Assembly: GCF_000499385.1 (NCBI RefSeq)
Contig: NW_013654545.1
Span: forward strand, 42,501-106,500
DNA length: 64,000 nucleotides
Source of the DNA: Eimeria necatrix
Lineage: Eukaryota > Apicomplexa > Conoidasida > Eucoccidiorida > Eimeriidae
Direction of reading: 5' to 3'
Part shown: piece after piece, positions 7,839 to 19,470 of the stretch
How positions within the stretch are numbered: the first letter of the stretch is position 1
Layout of the letters: each line of letters starts with the position of its first letter
Program-made: the position numbers and the translations under genes
Notes under the pieces: generated by a model
What the model saw: only the letters and a program-made list of their open reading frames with translations
Databases searched by the model: none
Told to the model about the DNA's origin: nothing

Positions 7839-8049
7839 CGTTGAACAGAAGGCTCCAGCAAACCCCGTCGGATCAGCAGCAGACCAGTCTGGCCGGCAAC
7901 GCAGGGAGATGCTGCAGCAGGGAAGCTGACTGAGAACTCCTCAGCGCGAGTCTGTGCACCCTTTGAGTTAAGAGAGGCCACTTGAGTTTAGAGAGGCCAC
8001 TTGAGTTGAGAGAGGCCACTTGAACTGAAGCTTTCCGTGCAGCCGGGAC

Positions 8050-8971
8050 TCAGAGCAGCCGCGAGGTCCTCTTCTTGCCTTCGGCAGTTGCGTCGGAGCC
8101 CGAAAGCAAACTGCGTTTGCTTCTGCGGCGAAGACCCCCAGCGGCCTCTTCTCGCGGGGAGGCCTCGGAGTTGGAGAAGTTCTCCTTCAGCCCCTCGCCG
8201 CGGGCCAGCGGCGCCTTGCGCTTGGCTTTCTGCAAGTGCTGGGAAGCAGTGAAGTTCTGTTGTGTGGAAGTGAAGTTCTGTTGTGCTGAAGTGAAGTTCG
8301 GTTGTGTGGAGTTGAAGTTCTGTTGTGTGGAAGTGAAGTTCTGTTGTGTGGAAGTGAAGTTCTGTTGTGTGGAGGTGAAGTTCTGTTGTGTGGAAGTGAA
8401 GATCTGTTGTGTGGAAGTGAAGTTCTTTGCGACTCACGGCTGGGGTTTGGGAGGGAATTTGCGGGCTTTGGGGACTCGGGGACTTTGAAAAGCGGCCAAC
8501 TTCGCGGCGCGCGCCGGCGGCCTCCGCGTCTTCGGCGCAGGAAGCTGCTGCGTCTTGCGGCGCCCAGGCAGCCTGCAGCAAACTGACAACGCCTGCGCCG
8601 CGTGGAGGCTCTCAGCAGCAGCAAAGCTCAGCGGGACTGCCGCACCTGCGTGGTCGCCGCAGCCAACAGCCTGAAGTTGAGAAGTTTGAAGCGCGAGTTG
8701 CTGCGCAGCGCCGCGAGTTCGGCCCACCATGCTCTCTGCAGAAAGCTGCAGCACTTCGACGTGTTCGCCGCAGAGCCGCGAGGGCACGCTGCCGACGAAC
8801 TCGCCGTCCTCCAGCGAAAAAAAAAGAAGACGGGAGCTGCCCGCGGCCCTGAGGCCCCTCTTGCTGGGCGCCCGCGGCGCGGCCAGCAGGCTCTTGGGGG
8901 AGCCCCCGGCGCGCTTCGCCGCGTGCAGCTCCAGGGCACTCACGAAGGCGGCGCTGCCTGCGGGGCCGCAG

Positions 8972-9017
<46 letters not shown>

Positions 9018-11194
9018 CCTGGGCGAAGGCCTCGCTCTTGGCTGCAGCGAGTGCTGCTGAGGGCTGTACGGGCAGCGGAGTGCGGGCGACTCACTGTGCG
9101 GCGAGTGCGAGGGCCACACCACCAGCAAGTTGGCTTCCACGCACTGCTGGCACAAGCCAGCTTCCCGCAGGCCTGGCCAGTGCAAGTTCAAGTTCAAGTT
9201 CAAGTCTGCAAGGACTCAGTCTTCTTCGCCGCGCGCACTCACCGTCGACGCGAATGCTGTGCAAAGTGTCCAGTTTGTTGCTCTGGAGAATCCAGAACTG
9301 CACCACGTCCGTAGATATTGTGAAGAACCGCCGGGCTCTCTGAAGAAGTCGAGATGTGTGCGTTCCCGCTGCGACAAGTTTGCAAACGCAGCACCCGGTC
9401 CAAGTACTTCTTCCCCATGATCCTCTCGGGAGCCTGCAGCTTTTGAGTCCAGCAGCAGGACTTGTGAAGAGCAGCGCATGCGCAGGCGCACCTCGAAGAA
9501 GACGAAGCCGACGGGCGAAAAGGAGTGGCGAGTGTGCGGCACTTGAATGCTCGCGCCGTCTTCCAGGAGGTCTATGACGCGCAGGCTGGCTGCGTTGCAA
9601 ACTCCAGAATCAGCCTGTCTCCCTTTGGCCGCAGGACTGGGCGGGCTTACCGCGGTCCTGCTTGAATAGAAGCTTCGAGACCAAGAGCCTGAAGAGCCGA
9701 TGCAGCGCAACCCGAACGCGCCCTGCGTGCCCGACTCACTCCAGAAACTCCACGCGTCTGTACTGGTCAATCGGAATCTCTATTTCCGCCTGGACAAACA
9801 CAAGTGCCACGAGCTTTGCCATTTTCAAGTCTAGTGTGGCAGTCCAGGGGCTCATTACCACGCGTCGCCCGTCTTCGACGTCGAACACCGACGCGGAAAA
9901 GCACTTTGCATTTGTTGGTTTGAACAGCGCAGCAAGTCCGTGCGAAATCCTTAGTCCAATAACATGTTTTGCGGGACTTCCGTCTCCGTTGTGCGTTGGA
10001 AATACCTAACTTCTGACCAAAACTTAGAAATGCTTTTCGAGCGCCGAGAGGGAGATGCCACTTGCCTTCGAACTCCTCTCCGTGCACAGCAAAGACAAGT
10101 TTGAATTTTGTATGGTTCTGTTTGTTGCGTCGATAGCAGCAGCACTTTCGCAACTTTGAAGTGTAGTGCAGAAATACCCAAAACTGAAACGACTGCACGT
10201 CGCCCTGCTGCGCCGCCAAAATGACTCCGTTCGCCTCTGTTGCAAAAACAAGAAAAGTCCCCTGGCGGGTTCGTCTTGAAGAAAGTGAGCAGTAATTACC
10301 GTCAAATTCAAAAAAGGCGGGGTGAGACAGAACCACATTCGCTGACGAAGCACTAGATCGGCAAAGACTAATGGTGTTCGGAAACGCCTTCTTTACCGAA
10401 GTCGGAGGACATGGCGGGGGCCCTCAGTTCCCCTTTTTCCAAAGCCTGGGCGTTTTGAACTTCTGAACTTTCTCTGCAGCTGCTGCTCGTCAACTTACAG
10501 AGCCGATAAAAATTTGGCATTGGAGGCCGCCGGGGTTCGGCTCGAAGACAACGGCGACTGTGTCGTTGCTTGAGTGGTAGATCGCAGTGGTAACCTCTGC
10601 GTCGGGAACTCAGCGAAAGTTCGAAAAAATGTTTCTGAACTTGTCTTACTTTTCCACGGGGCTGCAGGGTTCAGGTCCGCGAGGAACTGCGTGGTTTGCT
10701 GCAGCGGGAGATGTGCTGTTTGGAAATTCGGCAGAGTCCGAAAAGAAAGCACCGTGTCGTAAGCTCTGCAGACGCCGCCTTCGGTTCTGCCGGAGTTGAA
10801 TGCGACTTCGTTGCATGCGCAGGAAATAAGTCTTTTTTCTTACACAATGACCACACATCGCGCGGCAAAGATGATCTCTTTGATTTTTCTGCAAAGTTCT
10901 CTTCGGCGCTGCTGGCAGCCCCGGGACGCAGCCAACTTACTTGACCCCCAGGAGCGCCGCTGCCGGCAGAGGCTCTTCGAAAAGGTCAATAGTTTGGACC
11001 TTCGCGCGGCACTTGTGTGAACTCAGTTGAATTTGCAAATTCAAGTCTGTCTCACTACGTTCAGCCTGGAAACAATGGTCCTTTCCTGCGCTTTCCTCCG
11101 CCTCTGCTCCACCACTTTGGAGCGCGGCAGCAAACTGCCGTGCCTCTTTTGCGCGAGGATGTTGCGGAGCATTGTGCGGCTGTTTCGGAGAAAG
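8050..11194 (-). CDS. WD40-repeat-like protein with basic C-terminus, 5' end unresolved
   Basis: An unassigned multi-exon gene. Phase-consistent exons, in transcript order: 10941-11194, 10844-10888, 10650-10765, 10499-10596, 10062-10387 (or to 10390), 9740-9949, 9651-9688, 9492-9589, 9395-9433, 9243-9339, 9095-9205, and 8957 down to about 8730. A last exon ends at 8050. WD-like blades are visible: CVVIVAYDTVLSFRTLPNF, VVQFWILQSNKLDTLHSIRV and FFSLEDGEFVGSVPSRLCGE. The tail carries basic clusters (KAKRK, RRRSKR), suggesting nuclear localisation. No starting Met is visible, so an exon upstream of 11194 is expected. The junctions between about 8730 and 8241 are unclear, and part of 8430-8730 is probably coding. 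Introns are as short as about 50 nt. It is convergent with HDAC. Confidence 0.55.
8246..8425. repeat. 21-bp minisatellite in the last intron of the WD40-like gene
   Basis: About eight copies of GAAGTTCTGTTGTGTGGAAGT (plus strand). The period equals that of the HDAC intron 10 array less than 700 bp away, but the sequence differs and the host gene is on the other strand. Confidence 0.9.
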
Positions 11195-11696
11195 CTGAAA
11201 AATTCAAGTTCTATTCTGAGGCCAACGGCTATTTCGCCATTCCAAGCAATGCAAAAACGCAAAAAAACAAATTGGCAAAAAAATCAACGCTGTTCTGCGA
11301 AAAATGTTCGAGGCCACAAGAAGCAGAAAAGACGAAAGTGACAGATCTGCGCGGCCTCTACCCGCCTGCGGTGTACGTACACCTGCGTGGCCTGTGCAGC
11401 TTCCGCGCCCCGGCCGGCGGCTTCCGCGCCTCTGACGCCTTTGAAGCCTCTGAGCTATTTTGGGATATTTTTTGCATTCAAAACAATTCAGTTTGCGCTG
11501 CAGGCTCCGGAAAGTTTGAAATTCAGCAGTTGAGCTGGGAAGCCAGGAACAGAGGCATGCAGCCCCGTCACTCCGCAGCTCTCTTTGCAACTTGCAAGCT
11601 GCTCAACAAGTCCTGCACAAAGCGCCCCGTCCGCCAGCTGCTCTCCACGAAGTGCCTCCAAGCCTCCTCTCCGGCCAATTTTCAAGTCAAGAGCTG
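11195..11696. other. Gap between WD40-like and J-domain genes
   Basis: This probably contains the missing first exon and promoter of the WD40-like gene, but I cannot place them. It holds one perfect palindrome copy at 11370-11383. Confidence 0.4.
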
Positions 11697-13476
11697 TTAG
11701 CGGCGGCGTGTCAGTACATGCGTGACGAAGCGGACAACGGCGCGAGCGACGGCGCGGAGGGCGGAAAGCTTTATGAGTTTCCAAGTGAGCTTCGCGTACT
11801 CCCGAGCGACCAAGAGCATCTGCTGGAGCGGACTCGCGAGCTGAGAGTCTCTTCTCTCCGGCGGCCTGTGCTGAGCGCCCGTGTGCAGCCACTCTTCGAA
11901 AGAGCTGTTGGGCTGCCGCGGCCTCTGCGCGCCCCTCGCGGCCCTTGGGGCTTCCGCGCCTGCGCCTGAGACGAAAAGCGCAGAACAAAGCACTCTTTTT
12001 CAAACCCTTAGTTTGCACTGAGTCCGCAGGGGCAAGGCTGGCGCTGAGTGTGCAATGTGGCCAACCCGCACTCGCGTCAGGCCCCAAGTCCCGCTCCGTA
12101 GTCTCAGTTTGAATGCCGCCTCCTGGGAAGCGCCTCGTAGTTGTGCGCCTCTCGACGACTCGGCCGTTGCGCGAGAAGTAGCTGACTTGAGTGCCAACTT
12201 CAGGTTCCCTTCCTGAGAAGACAGCGCATGCACCGGGGCCTCAGCCTGCTGGCGAGCTGCAGGAAGCCCGCAGATGAAAAGAAAGGCCTTTGCCTCCGAA
12301 ATGGCCTTTTACTGCCAAAACTTGCCCGGAAATCCCCGCAAAAGTTCGCTAAGTTCGAGATCGTCCAGCCAACTCGTCGAGGGCCGCGCGCCCGTCCGGT
12401 GTCCGAACACCTCGTGCCGCTGCGGCGGCACCCCGCCTGCCCAGCGGAAAGCGGCTTTCTGGCTCAGCGCCTGCTGCAGAATTTGTTCCAAAGAAACTCC
12501 TCCGAAGACTTTGCGAAACAAAAGCTCCGCTTCCTCGGCCGTGAGGTGGCCAAAGGAAGCGCCGGCTGCACCCACCCAGGCGCAGCAGTCCGCAACTTGA
12601 ACAGGGGCCGTTCGGCGAAAAAAAAAGCGAAAGCGGCTTAAAAATAGAATTAAAAGAAAGCAATTGCAAACTTGCCTCTGTTGGCCCGCGGGGTCGACGC
12701 AAAGGGCCCCCCGTACTCAGCTTCCACCCCAGGTCGCCGAAACGAAGCCTCCAGCGAGGCATCGTACTGCGCCCTCTTCGCCGGATCCGACAGAGTCTCG
12801 AAGGCCTCGCTCGCCTCTCGAAACCGCTTTCCAGCTTCTTCCCGGTTATTCGGGTTCCTGAAAGGCCCAGATCGCACGCATGCAACAGCTGCTGCTGCAG
12901 CTGCGGCAGCAGCAGCAGCAGCAGCAGCAGCACACCCACTGGCTGCTGTTACCTGTCGGGGTGCCACCGGAGCGCCGTCTGGCGGTAGGCTTTCTTGAGT
13001 TCGTCTTGAGTGGCATTTCTCTTCACGCCGAGAATGGAGTAGAAGTCGGGAACTGAAGAGTCAGTGGAGAAGAACTGCGCAGGCGAGAACTGGCTGGCTG
13101 CTGCAGCCCGTGGGAAGCCCCTGGAGGCCCCCGGGAACCTCGCGGCGCTGCTGCTGAACACCGAAGGGGCACTTCGGCTCGCTGAGAAGACCTGCTGCTG
13201 CTGCTGCTGCTGCTGCTGCGTTGCTGCTGCGCTTTCCGGCTGCTGCTGCGCTCTTTGGGATTCTCTTTTATTCGCTGGAAATGGCCTTGTGGCCGAAAAG
13301 CCAGCCTCTCTCAGCCTGTGCAGAACAGAGGGGACCCGCGGCGGCCCTTCTTGCCGTGTTGGCCCGCGGAAGCGGCTCTGCAGTATAGCAGGCAGCGCAG
13401 TTTCACGGCCAAGTCCGCTGCGGCCTCCACTCCAGCGGAAGCTGAAGGCAGAGCCCACTGCGCGCAAAGTCTGCAT
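11697..13476 (-). CDS. Mitochondrial-type DnaJ (J-domain) protein, 5 exons
   Basis: A J-domain co-chaperone that would stimulate an Hsp70, probably in the mitochondrion. Exons in transcript order: 12953-13476, 12676-12857, 12326-12565, 12072-12212, 11697-11965 (1356 nt, 451 aa); all phases agree. The N-terminus ([20 protein letters not shown]) is Arg/Ser-rich without acids, like a mitochondrial presequence. A Q9 run (CAG on the sense strand) follows, then the J domain: [20 protein letters not shown], the HPD motif in WHPDRNPNN, and [23 protein letters not shown] comes next, then [16 protein letters not shown], resembling the C-terminal strand of DNAJB2/B6-type proteins. The tail is an amphipathic, Arg-ending helix. 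Introns 2 and 3 are modelled with GC donors because nearby GT donors break phase or use a weak acceptor. Exons 1-2 are certain, 3-5 likely. Confidence 0.82.
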
Positions 13477-16400
13477 CTTTCCCGGCCAAGTCGGAGCTTT
13501 CCGCCTTCCTCAGCCGCCCCCGCAGAGCTCAGCAGACGAAACTCCGGCTCTTGGCCCCGCAGGCTGCAGCCTCTGCATCTGCTTTTCAAAGAACTAGGGC
13601 AAAACGGCGCAGAACGCAGACATCCGAAGCCCCGCGAGTGGGCTGTGTTCAATGTTTGGCTTCTGTATGTTAAAAAGTAGAAAAAAAAGGCTTTTTTGCA
13701 ATTTCTGAGAGAATGAGGTGCGAAAGTACTGCACTGAAGCAACCCGGGCTCCACAGGTTGTGACAGAAACATGAACTGCGAGCGGGAATGCAAGTGGTAG
13801 AGAGGCCGGTTAGTATTGCAGGTGAAATAGCATTTGAAGAAAATAAACACCAAAATAATTCCTCTTTATATGTGGAAAGAGCAGGATTCGCTCAAGCTTT
13901 TAAACCCCCCAGTTCCACCACCGAAACTCAGGGCCCCAGACATGCATGCGAAGAGTCTCGCCTTCTTCGCTGCTGGCCAGCAGATCTCTACTCATCTCTA
14001 TTCCATCTTTTTTAGTATTACTACTCATTGTTTATCGGGAATAGAAAGCTATAATGCGGACAAAGTCCCAACGCACATACGAGCTACGTGGCGCGCGGTT
14101 CTCTGCCACGAACTCGTTGCTCGCTTGACTGCATGCAGAACAATTTGCGCGTCTGTCGGAGGATTTTAAATCTGAATTTAATTTTAAGTGAAATTCTTAA
14201 TGGAATTGCGCTTATTTACCTGTACACCGCCTCAAAGGCCGCCACATGAGGGCCCGTCTAAGTATGCGCAGCCCAGTGCAGTTTTCTTACCTGGTAGTTT
14301 TCCCAGAAGTGGATATTCCCCCTCTTCTTATAGGTGTTCTTCTCACCTCTTTGAGGAATTCTTAGGACTTTTTGAATGTTTAAGAAATTCTTAGGACTTT
14401 TTGAATCTGTTTTGGGGCAGAGCTCCCTCAACGAAGCAGAAGTTTCCCCGTAGTCGCTGCAGCGTTCCAGCGGCCTTCGGAAACGTCTAGACAGTGACGT
14501 ATGCACAACATCCTCCGGAAAAGTCTATACTACACTATAAATGTCTAAACTACACTTTATCTGCTGAAAGAGGCACATTAGTGTGTTTAGAATGAATAAG
14601 AGCTGAAACCTTTTCCCGTTTCCGTGCAAGAGTGCACACATGGTAAGCTTCCTGAAGTGGCAAGGAAGAGAGCCAAAGCCTTTCCTGAAAGACAAGAGCC
14701 TAGCCGCCTAGGCCTACAGAGGCGAATTCAATATGAACTTGGGCTTGGAGAGCCAATTGTGGCTGCAGGCTGGAAGTGGGTGAAGAAACTGAAGACAAGT
14801 GCAGCAGCAGTTGAGGACTCCAGAGGGTTCATCTTTAGTTCTGCTCCAAGTTCAAAAGATTCCTCGTGCAGCACATTCCTGTTGAGTGCAATTTTAAAGA
14901 AATGAGCTTCTTGAAGTGTTTATTGTTACTAGCTAGTGATAATAACCACTCCAAAAAGCTCATTCCTGCATGCTAAGTCTGATGTTCGCAGGAGCTCTTC
15001 TGCACGCTGCTGCGCCTGTATTTGTGCATGCATGTTAGATCTATTGAAGTTCGCGTTAGATTTCTTTTGCCTTTTTTGAGCTCCTTAAGTTGGTAAAAAG
15101 CTCTTAATGTGATCTCGAGTTGCATGCAGAAGAGCTGCGAGAGTTCTGTGACGAAGTTTGCAGCAGAATCTGAAAGTCTAGGTGAGAGCACTTCCAGCAT
15201 TTCTGCTGCAGTTGCCCTAATTACAAATGAGTTAATTGCCTTTTGCATGCATAGTGAACACTAGTCAAGAAAGTGGAATTCAAACTTTCCTGTTTCTGCA
15301 AACAAGCTTGAGAAGAATGAGCCAGCGCTGCCACCACAGGCTGTTGCGCAGCAGCAAGCTTTGCAGAAGTCCCGCAGTTGTTGTAAAACGTATTCCCAAA
15401 CTTTGCGAAAGTCCCGCAAGTGTTGCAAAATCTAAATTTGAATTCCGAACTCGGAACACAATGCCAGGCAGCCTACCGATGAGGAAAGCTGCCTGAGTCC
15501 ATTCTGTTGTCCAGAGGCCAGCCCACCATGCCATGATCCTATCTGATACCATTCTGATACAGGGACCAAAACTAAGTGTTTTATTGCATGCAGCTGCTGA
15601 AAGTTCCTCGAAATTTACGAGAAAATGTATGCCTCCAGAGATCATTACAGTCAGCCTCCCTACTCAAAGATCCTCTTATACTCTGCCCTGACTGTGTTAA
15701 ACTTCGGCAGTATATGAAGAAAACTGCAGAAATAAAAGTTTTAAACGGTGTCGGGAAGCATCAATTCAGACTACTGCGCAAAGTTGCATGTTTTGGCTCC
15801 TAACGGCTGGAGAGCAGCATCTGGTGGGGGCCTTAAGGATGCATGCATGCAGCAATACATGAAAGGGTATTCTTCATCAAGAATTGCAATCAGGCAAACA
15901 AGAGGAAAGTTGCAGCGGAAAGAAATCCATTTAAAGGCACCATGAAAGCTATTTGTTTCAATATCTCTGCGCAGCGCTGGCAGCGCGAGAGGGGAATGCC
16001 TGCCGCTGTTCTCTCGATACATTTTTGAAACACTGGCACCTAAAATGTATTCAAGTTGCACTAAATGGCAGTTTAGGAAGATGCAATCATCTTTATTCTG
16101 GCTTTTGCCTCTTGCACTGGGCAGAGCAACTGTTTTGAAGAAAGCTGAAATGATCATTTGCCTAGAAAATTCATAAACATTGTATCGTGCGAAGCTGATA
16201 GACTAGCATGCAGCTATTTGAAACGAGTTCTGATGGTAAATATGCATATTTGGAGTTAATGGAGCTTCGTATTATTTACACAGGATCTCTTGCCAGAAAG
16301 CTGCACTTGAAAGCTAGAGAAAAGGCTGCCACTTATTCCTGCCAGTCTTATCATTGGCAACCAGTTCTTTTTCCCTTTCTACAACATACGAAAGACACGC

Positions 16401-17060
16401 CATTTCATACATAAAATAAAATATAGGTAAAAGCCTTGAAGATGCCGTGTGCATGCGAGCACCCTGAATTCGCCTTGGTGTGGGGGCCCCCCCGGGGGGC
16501 CCCCCAGACATGTGGGGACTTCCGAGGAGGAAAGTTACCACAGGGTGACTCAGCACAACTCCACGAAGGAACTTTTGTTCTGGGGTACTGCAACAATATT
16601 AATTGGGTTGCGTGCGCCGTTCTTTGCGCTTTATGGGCTTCCAGAGGTGGTGACCATCAAGTTCAAAATCTGTTCTCACAGCGAGCCCGGGACTTCTGTC
16701 TACGGAACACGGGCACATCACTCTTCATCAATTGAAAATGCATAAAGATGGATGTGAACAAGATCGAGAAGGAAGCCTCCATTTCGATCTTTTTGCGAAC
16801 TCTGCGGTTGCACGGGTATTCCGGGTACTCCTGCACGCTCAGAGGAGAGCCTACAGAGGGGCGGTGCCTTACGACATTTTCGACCCAATACCCAGCCCAA
16901 AATATCATCTAATTCTGTTTGCTGAGAAGAATCTTGAATTTAAAGCAATAAAATACCAACAAATCACTAAGTGACCTTCCTCTGCACGCTGGCAACGAAG
17001 AGGTAGGTGCCAGCCCACGGCTGCTCGATCCAAGCGAAGGGCGGACTCACTGCTTTCAGT

Positions 17061-17118
17061 TGATGGATAAACATTCAAAAATAAAGGCATGATGGATAAA
17101 CATTCAAAAATAAAGGCA
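17061..17118. repeat. Exact tandem duplication, 29-bp unit
   Basis: Two adjacent identical copies of a 29-base AT-rich unit starting TGATGGATAAACATTC and ending AAAGGCA. Exact identity suggests a recent event or strong homogenisation. Confidence 0.9.
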
Positions 17119-17651
17119 TTTATGGAGTTGTCGTTCTATATTAACGAATTATGGCTCGCAGGGCCGCATGCCTGAGGTGCCCGTTGCAGGTGTGCAATGT
17201 TCAGCGCCTTCGTTCAGCCGTGTGCCTATGAAGATCCCTACTGCTGGCTGCGCCCTTGCACCAACTTAAAATTTAAACGGCTCAGACAAACTTTTAAATG
17301 ACTCATAAACTTAAATTAAAGGCGAGGACATCTCAAGCGCCCCCAAAGAAACGCAGCAATTCCATTGAGAGTGGGTGAGTGTGCACGGGAGCGCGTGCAG
17401 CGCTGCGCCGAGTGCCACCTGGAAGCCGCTGGCTTTGCTGCAAATCTTACAAGCTCAATCCAGCCCCATAATTATATCTTTTAACCTACGCCATATATAT
17501 CCAAGGTTACAAATATATTTAGCCCAGCCTATGTGGCTCTCAGCTTCATCTTCTTGCTCTCTTGCATGGGCCGTGCAGCTTGTGTAGGTTTGCTTGCGTG
17601 CCACTCTAGAGCTACCAGTTTAGCTGCGCAAATCTGTAAATGCTGCAGCAC

Positions 17652-17695
17652 AATAAATAAAAGAACTAATGTGAATAAATAAAAGAACTAATGTG
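17652..17695. repeat. Exact tandem duplication, 22-bp unit
   Basis: Two adjacent copies of a 22-base unit beginning AATAAATAAAAGAAC and ending TAATGTG, in gene-free sequence. Confidence 0.9.
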
Positions 17696-18479
17696 GTGCA
17701 TTTTACTTGGATTCCACCGCTCGCGAGCTGTGGGCACAGCTGGGGAAGAGTCGCCCCATTGTTGTTATGAAACCATCTGCTTAAAAGTTAAAAAAACGCT
17801 TCTTCTACAATTTATAACTAAACCAAAAGTCTCTGATGCATAATATGCTGCTCGTTAAGCCCCAACGAACTCTGTGTGACCACTTTTCGAGAGCCTGGCG
17901 GCGGCGCTCGGGGCCCCCGCAGGCGACTGCAGCACGAAAATCCGCGAAAGTCTGCGAAAATGCCCCCACAGCGTTTCTGAGTTGATTTTTATTTGAAGTT
18001 AATATTATTATTATTATTTTTAGCGCGGCGGGGGCCCAAGTTCCCCCTGAGCTGCTGCCTGTTCGCTGTGGCCAACACCCTCCATAGTTAAGGCCCAGCC
18101 ATTTCTCTGTGAAGCACTTCTGCATTTTTGCTGCTGCTGGCCCGCGCTGCTGCAGCCAGTGGTGTCCAGGGCCCGATTAGCCTTCTTCCAGCTGCACAGA
18201 AGTGCTCTTTGCTCGTTGGAAAACATTAATTGGAACTTTTTCAATAAATAAAAGTCCATTTGCCTTCACAGTCGAAGTCTCAGTGGCAGAAGCTGCAGCT
18301 TTCCCTCGGCTTGCCAGCCACTGGCCCAGTGCGGGCGCGCCTTGGCCGGGTCTCAGCAGCATTTCAGGCTTCTGCTAGTTCGACTGTTCTAATAAATGCA
18401 ATAAAATGTTTTAAATATATTACAGCACTTTTCAAGACCTCACAGGGGGCTGTTCTGGGGATTCCTGCGAGAATCCCCA

Positions 18480-18520
18480 GACCCTAAACCCTAAACCCTA
18501 AACCCTAAACCCTAAACCCT
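18480..18520. repeat. AAACCCT telomere-like run
   Basis: About six heptamers, about 300 bp beyond the 3' end of the thiolase gene, with unique sequence on both sides. Confidence 0.9.
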
Positions 18521-18817
18521 GTTTAGCGTTTTCGAGAAATCTGCAAGCAGGCGTTTTTGGTTTGGGGTGTACCGACAAACAACAGTTGTGCGGAGAAGCT
18601 GAAAAAGTTCAAGTTGAGCAGAAGTGCAGAAAAGTGGAAATCTGCAATTTTCGCGTTTTTGCCTAAATTTTTCGGATTTTTTTTACTTTTTGAGTTAATT
18701 TTTCGGATTTTCTTTTTCTTTTTGAATTAGACTCTGCAGTTTTTGTTGTTTGCGTTGAAGCGCAGCAAAAGCCCTTCAAACGGTCCATTGCAAAGCAGCA
18801 AACCGCAAAAAGCCCAC

Positions 18818-19031
18818 TCAATCGCCTGCATGCACGCAGTTCTCCAACACTGCTGCTGCCCCCATCCCCGTCCCTATGCACATCGAGACAACTCCAAAGC
18901 GGCCTTTTCGCCGCCGCAACTCCGGCAGCAAAGTGGCGATCTGCCGCGCGCCAGTGCAGCCCAGCGGGTGGCCCAACGCAATGGCGCCTCCTGCAGCAGC
19001 AGCAAAGCCCCCGCGCAGCTCCCCCTTTGCT

Positions 19032-19076
<45 letters not shown>

Positions 19077-19402
19077 GTGGCGGGAGGGCAAGGCGTGGGC
19101 GGACCATTAGGGTTTAGTTTGTCGCGGGGGATGTTCAGCTTTTTAACGCAGTAGGCCACTTGGGAGGCAAAAGCTTCGTTCAACTCGAACACTGACACAT
19201 CTTCCATGCTAATTCCCGCTTTCTCTGCAGCAGCAAGAACAGCAGCAAACAGCAGCAAACAGCAGCAAACAGCAGAGCCTGCTGCAGCTTCGAACGAGGA
19301 GCACAGGGGAGCAGCAGGACGCGGAAAGAAGCCGAGAGTACAGAGCAGCAGCAGCAACAGCAACAGCAGCAGCAGCAACAGCAGCAGCAGCAACAGCAAC
19401 AG

Positions 19403-19470
<68 letters not shown>

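Larger units (their letters stand above)
13477..18480. other. About 5 kb with no supported gene
   Basis: Short open frames only, none with a family signature or a convincing splice series. Composition is more AT-rich than the flanking coding DNA. A 54-codon frame at about 16749-16913 (MDVNKIEKEASISIFLRTLR...) reads like protein but has no recognisable family. A GGGGGCCCCC-type tract lies at about 16480-16510. Short tandem duplications lie at about 14354-14405, 17061-17118 and 17652-17695. Confidence 0.4.

Noticed and set aside
9723..9739. A 17-nt mini-intron in the WD40-like gene
   Set aside because: A 51-nt intron with a better acceptor (GGCTCTTCAG) keeps phase and gives FLELLVSKLLFKQ.
10062..10070. 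GC donor for the WD40-like exon ending near 10062
   Set aside because: The adjacent GT donor (GGCAA|GTGGCA) joins in phase to GATTTCGCAC and gives a better protein (EFEGKISHGLAALF), so GC-AG is not needed here.
16749..16913. A 54-codon plus-strand frame beginning MDVNKIEKEASISI
   Set aside because: Protein-like but short, with no family signature and no splice partners, so not called as a gene.
13700..18400. Retrotransposon remnants
   Set aside because: No reverse transcriptase, integrase or long terminal repeat pattern could be recognised; only short frames and small duplications.
19100..19118. Telomere-like heptamer inside thiolase exon 9
   Set aside because: It encodes the conserved KLNPNG segment, so the resemblance to AAACCCT is best explained as coincidence.
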